Assembly: GCA_963808725.1 (NCBI GenBank)
Contig: CAWEGO010000001.1
Coordinates: 620,001 to 684,000, forward strand
Reading direction: 5' to 3'
From: JAHFUA01 sp963808725
GTDB taxonomy: Bacteria > Acidobacteriota > Terriglobia > Terriglobales > Acidobacteriaceae
Length of the DNA stretch: 64,000 bases
Made by a program: the position numbers and the translations under genes
Notes under the pieces: model-generated
Databases searched by the model: none
The model's input: only the letters and a program-made list of their open reading frames with translations
What the model was told of the DNA's origin: nothing
In this document: one piece after another, positions 61,354 to 64,000 of the stretch
How the letters are laid out: every line of letters begins with the position of its first letter
Position numbering within the stretch: the first letter of the stretch is position 1

Positions 61354-62372
61354 GCCACCACCCTGCTTCCTGCTGGATGCGCCATCACCGCTTCAGTCTG
61401 CGGCGAGGTGTGCCGGTAGGCCTGGACCGCCAGGATCACCGACACCGCCAGCACCAGCGCCCCCACAGCGACATGCGCGACCGTCGCCACCACCATGCCC
61501 AGCATCGGCTGCGGCGCCGCTGCTCCCCAGGCGACCCGCGTCAGGTAAGCGGCGATGCCCAATCCGAGTTGGACGAACAGCAGGATCAGCAGCGCTTTCG
61601 CCGGCCGCCGCAACTGCGGCACGGCAGAGTGCTCGGCGAAAATACGCACGATCGTCCACAGCAACAGGACGGTCACCACCACCGCGCTGATGAGGTGCGG
61701 CAGCAGCTTGATGCCGGAATGGCGGAAGGCTGCCCCCAAAATGAGCTGCAGGTACACCGACGCGGCGGCGAGTGTGGCGAGCGTGCGCAGGCGCGGCCGA
61801 TGCCGCTCCACCACCACCACCGGCGACACTTCCATCCACTGGCGGCTGGTAACCATCATCATGATAACGATCAGGCAAAAGAAGCTTTGTCCCAGCGTAG
61901 CGTGGGCGGTCGAAACCGCCGGCGGGAGATAGAGCAGCACCGTGATCCCTCCCAGCACGCCCTGCGCGATCACCGTTCCCAGCGCGATGAAGCCCAGCTT
62001 GCGCATCCAGGAACGGCGCTCAGCGCGCCAGGTCCACACGGCGAGGACGATGGTCAGCAAGCCAATGAATTCCGCGACCATGCGGTGCCCGTGCTCGAAC
62101 TTCACCCCGCCGACCATGGGCGGGATGCGATAGAGCGAGCCAAAGGTGGTGGGCCAATCAGGCACGGAGAGCCCGGCGTCGTTGCTGGTAACCAGCGCGC
62201 CCACCACGATCAATAGCAGCGTGCCGCAGGCTAGCAAGGTGACGAACCGATGATGCGCCCGGTTGTAAGGCGATGCTTCCGAGTTCAGAGGTTTCTCCCT
62301 AGGATCAAGTTCATGTAACTGATTCTGCGGCCGCGGTCTGCGATGAAATTTTTGTGCGGAACTTCCCCACAT
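61350..62372 (-). CDS. ctaA: Haem A synthase
   Basis: About 340 residues from ATG 62372. Oxidises the C8 methyl of haem O to the formyl of haem A. Eight membrane helices with the usual histidines: EHGHRMVAEFIGLLTIVLAV, STAHATLGQSFFCLIVIMMM, FRHSGIKLLPHLISAVVVTV, VATVAHVAVGALVLAVSVIL. The first ~30 residues are unlike the family; a CTG at 62288 preceded by AGGGAG would give the familiar start (LNSEASPYNRAHHRF), so the true start may be non-standard. Coupled to cyoE. Confidence 0.93.
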   Translation of the reverse strand: MWGSSAQKFHRRPRPQNQLHELDPREKPLNSEASPYNRAHHRFVTLLACGTLLLIVVGALVTSNDAGLSVPDWPTTFGSLYRIPPMVGGVKFEHGHRMVAEFIGLLTIVLAVWTWRAERRSWMRKLGFIALGTVIAQGVLGGITVLLYLPPAVSTAHATLGQSFFCLIVIMMMVTSRQWMEVSPVVVVERHRPRLRTLATLAAASVYLQLILGAAFRHSGIKLLPHLISAVVVTVLLLWTIVRIFAEHSAVPQLRRPAKALLILLFVQLGLGIAAYLTRVAWGAAAPQPMLGMVVATVAHVAVGALVLAVSVILAVQAYRHTSPQTEAVMAHPAGSRVVA

Positions 62373-62399
62373 CCCCACGTCAGTGTATCAAATAGAACC

Positions 62400-62499
62400 A
62401 AGATCCCTCGCTCGCGCTCCCCTCACTCCGTTCGGTTGCGCTTCACTCGGGATGACAGGCTAGAAACAGTGTAGAGACGCAGCCTTGCTGCGTCTCTAC
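62400..62499. repeat. Gap repeats including a perfect GTAGAGACGCAGC hairpin
   Basis: 62405-62460 holds CTCGCTCGCGCTCCCCTCAC and GCTTCACTCGGGATGACA words. GTAGAGACGCAGC (62471-62483) and GCTGCGTCTCTAC (62487-62499) form a perfect 13-bp stem with a CTT loop, related to the palindrome inside uvrC. It lies between the cupredoxin-like gene and ctaA. Confidence 0.75.
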
Positions 62500-62516
62500 G
62501 TAGGACGCGATGTCAG

Positions 62517-63311
62517 TTACTGCCCACCGGCGCCGCCCATCCCCGGCTTAAAGGTAAAATCTACGGTCTTGCTGTCCTTGGGGCCGACGGTGACGGTTTG
62601 GTCCTGCTCGCCGTATTTCTCCTGCACGGCGGCGATGGTATACGTCCCCGGAGGCAGTCCAGTCAGATCGAACTTGCCATCCTTGCCGGTGACCGCGAAG
62701 AACGGGGTCTTGACCACCCCGATGTACATCTTCATCCACGGGTGCTGGTTGCACTTTACCGGGATCAGCACTTCCTGGCGGGGGAAGTCCTTGTCGAGGG
62801 GCGCGGCGCCTGGGGGCTGCGACTCGTTCCACTCGCGGTTGTCTTTAGGCGCAGGGTGGATATTGTGCGTGGTCTTGTCGCTATTGATGATCTCGACCGT
62901 CTGTCCGGCCATCACTCCCAGCACGTGCGGATGGTAGCGGCAGCCCTGCTGATCAAGCTTCACCGGTTCCTTGGGGACATCGAAGGAGTAGTTACCCAGC
63001 CCGTCCTTTACGTAGACAAACACGTTCGCCAAGTCGCCGTTACTCACCTCGACCGTCTCGGTCTCGTTAGTACCCTTGCAGGCGGGGTCCTGGCTCATGT
63101 CGATCTTCTGCGGTTTGGGCGCGGTGCCGTCGAACTTCACCACGCCCGAGATGGTGGCCACGGTAGCGGGATCGATCTTGGCGGCGGGAGCGGCGGCCGC
63201 TTCCGGTTTCGCGGCGGCCTGCTCCGAGGGGGCTTCCTTCTTGCCGCAACCGGCGACGAAGATCAGTCCCAGCACCAGCAGCGGCGCGACAAACATCTTT
63301 TTATTATTCAT
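62517..63311 (-). CDS. Cupredoxin-like lipoprotein with carboxypeptidase-regulatory-like domain
   Basis: 264 residues from ATG 63311 (GAGGA upstream). Lipobox FVAGC. After an Ala/Glu-rich linker comes a cupredoxin-like domain: candidate copper ligands H in DKTTHNIHP, and C, H, M in VKCNQHPWMKMY (CxxHxxM). GCRYHPHVLGVMAGQTVEII precedes. The C-terminal TGKDGKFDLTGLPPGTYTIA is a carboxypeptidase-regulatory-like fold. Likely a type-1 copper protein on the outer face, an electron-transfer partner in the respiratory cluster (inference). Confidence 0.82.
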   Translation of the reverse strand: MNNKKMFVAPLLVLGLIFVAGCGKKEAPSEQAAAKPEAAAAPAAKIDPATVATISGVVKFDGTAPKPQKIDMSQDPACKGTNETETVEVSNGDLANVFVYVKDGLGNYSFDVPKEPVKLDQQGCRYHPHVLGVMAGQTVEIINSDKTTHNIHPAPKDNREWNESQPPGAAPLDKDFPRQEVLIPVKCNQHPWMKMYIGVVKTPFFAVTGKDGKFDLTGLPPGTYTIAAVQEKYGEQDQTVTVGPKDSKTVDFTFKPGMGGAGGQ

Positions 63312-63354
63312 ATAGTCCTCGCACGGTAGTGTTCCGAACTTCCAGACAAACCCG

Positions 63355-64000
63355 TCATTGTACTCCTGCCGGCGCGGAGCCTGCTGGGCGGCGGCTGGAG
63401 GCCTTCTTGCCGGCCGGCGCACGGCCCACCTGGCTGGAGACGCGCCGCTGCTCCTCCGGCGTGAGCTGGAAGATGTAGCGCACTAGCAACTCGCGTTGGT
63501 CCTTGTCGTAGCCTTCGAAGGAGGGTGGCGTCGGTCCCGCGAAGACGTAATGATCGCCGTCCTTGCGGAACAGGCCCGAAGGCATGGAGGTGCCGGGGCT
63601 GATGCTCTGCGGGTCGGTCATCCAGCGCTCGCTCCATCCCGGCTTCAGGCGGTCTTTGGCCAACAGGAAATTGGGAGCGGTGGCAGTCTTGTCGTGGCCG
63701 GCATCGCCGGTGGCGTGGCACTTGAGGCAGGGCGCGGCGGTGCTGGTGAACAGGCTGCGCGCCATGTCGGTTTCCTTGGCGGTCAGCGCCGGCAGCTTCT
63801 CCGGCGTGTAGGGCATGGGCTGTTGCGAGAGCGCCTGGAAGAAGCGCACCAGCTTGCGCCGCTCCGTATCGGAGAAGAAGAACGTGGGCATGCGAATCTT
63901 CAGATACGGCCGCACGCCGTTGCGGTGGGTGTCCGTCTGGCTCAGCGCCGGGTTGGCGAGGAAGCGCATCAGCCACTCCGGATCGACGCGCGCGCCTTCG
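63355..64000 (-). CDS. C-type cytochrome, C-terminal part (gene truncated by window edge)
   Basis: At least 214 residues; the frame continues without a stop to the right edge (...EGARVDPEWLMRFLANPALS). Haem-binding CLKCH in TAAPCLKCHATGDAGHDKTA; GVRPYLKIRMPTFFFSDTER is the typical segment preceding a methionine ligand in a first cytochrome domain, so at least one more haem domain may lie upstream. The C terminus is basic and Pro/Ala-rich. The cluster (cytochrome c, cupredoxin, ctaA, cyoE) suggests oxidase subunit genes just outside the window. Confidence 0.85.
   Translation of the reverse strand, partial: EGARVDPEWLMRFLANPALSQTDTHRNGVRPYLKIRMPTFFFSDTERRKLVRFFQALSQQPMPYTPEKLPALTAKETDMARSLFTSTAAPCLKCHATGDAGHDKTATAPNFLLAKDRLKPGWSERWMTDPQSISPGTSMPSGLFRKDGDHYVFAGPTPPSFEGYDKDQRELLVRYIFQLTPEEQRRVSSQVGRAPAGKKASSRRPAGSAPAGVQ

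Overview
The window looks like a chromosomal stretch of an Acidobacteria member (class Terriglobia / Koribacter-like). This is inferred from the high G+C, the mix of housekeeping genes with many secreted or membrane proteins of unknown function, and the family-level look of the proteins; no database search was possible. No rRNA, tRNA, prophage or CRISPR array was seen. The only recognised structural RNA is the small SRP RNA (ffs).

Layout. 0.2-3.4 kb: a sodium:solute symporter (apparent ATC start) divergent from a BadF-type sugar kinase and a helical-repeat protein. 3.6-9.6 kb: small unknown genes, a broken RelE/HigB-type toxin next to an intact antitoxin, uvrC with a coupled membrane protein, and an OmpA/Pal lipoprotein. 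9.6-15.7 kb: an accessory patch with an intact IS21-family element (istA/istB) beside a stand-alone type ISP-like restriction-modification gene. 16.4-24.1 kb: TPR and DinB proteins, a prepilin peptidase with a coupled 38-residue peptide, a BON-domain lipoprotein, a K+ channel, mobA with a MlaF-like ATPase, and a four-helix-bundle (IVP/S23) gene between 38-bp inverted repeats. 24.1-39.3 kb: a long minus-strand series (ftsY-ribD-ribE; transglutaminase, rimO, yacG, pgpA, NHL protein, cinA, thpR, plsY, gpsA, HD-GYP) interrupted by a plus-strand PilZ gene. 39.4-47.3 kb: ffs, fabH, a PaaI-like thioesterase, fumC, a YpdA-like flavoprotein, a FecR-domain protein, and ssb. 47.7-55 kb: a two-gene 2-hydroxyacyl-CoA dehydratase/activase-like system, small proteins and a ferredoxin-like protein. 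55.3-64 kb: a secreted M20 amidohydrolase, then a respiratory-oxidase biogenesis cluster (cytochrome c, cupredoxin-like lipoprotein, ctaA, cyoE, ABC ATPase and permease, DUF420, two unknowns) that runs off the right edge.

The most unusual feature is not a classical gene cluster. Many intergenic gaps are filled by short word-like repeats arranged as inverted repeats (hairpins), in at least ten distinct word families (for example ATCGGGTGATCGGG, CAACTGACAACTGG, GACCAACGACC, ACCAAGTACC, ATCAATGAGTCAATG). They sit mostly against stop codons. In places they have become part of genes: a palindrome inside uvrC, the first codons of the transglutaminase, the last codons of the four-helix-bundle protein, the stop codon of ribE and the ribosome-binding region of ribD. 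A separate ~150-bp composite inverted repeat occurs twice intact and once interrupted by the IS21 element.

Two genes (ribD and the HD-GYP phosphodiesterase) each carry one apparent single-base frameshift at or beside a short homopolymer. These may be assembly errors or true lesions.
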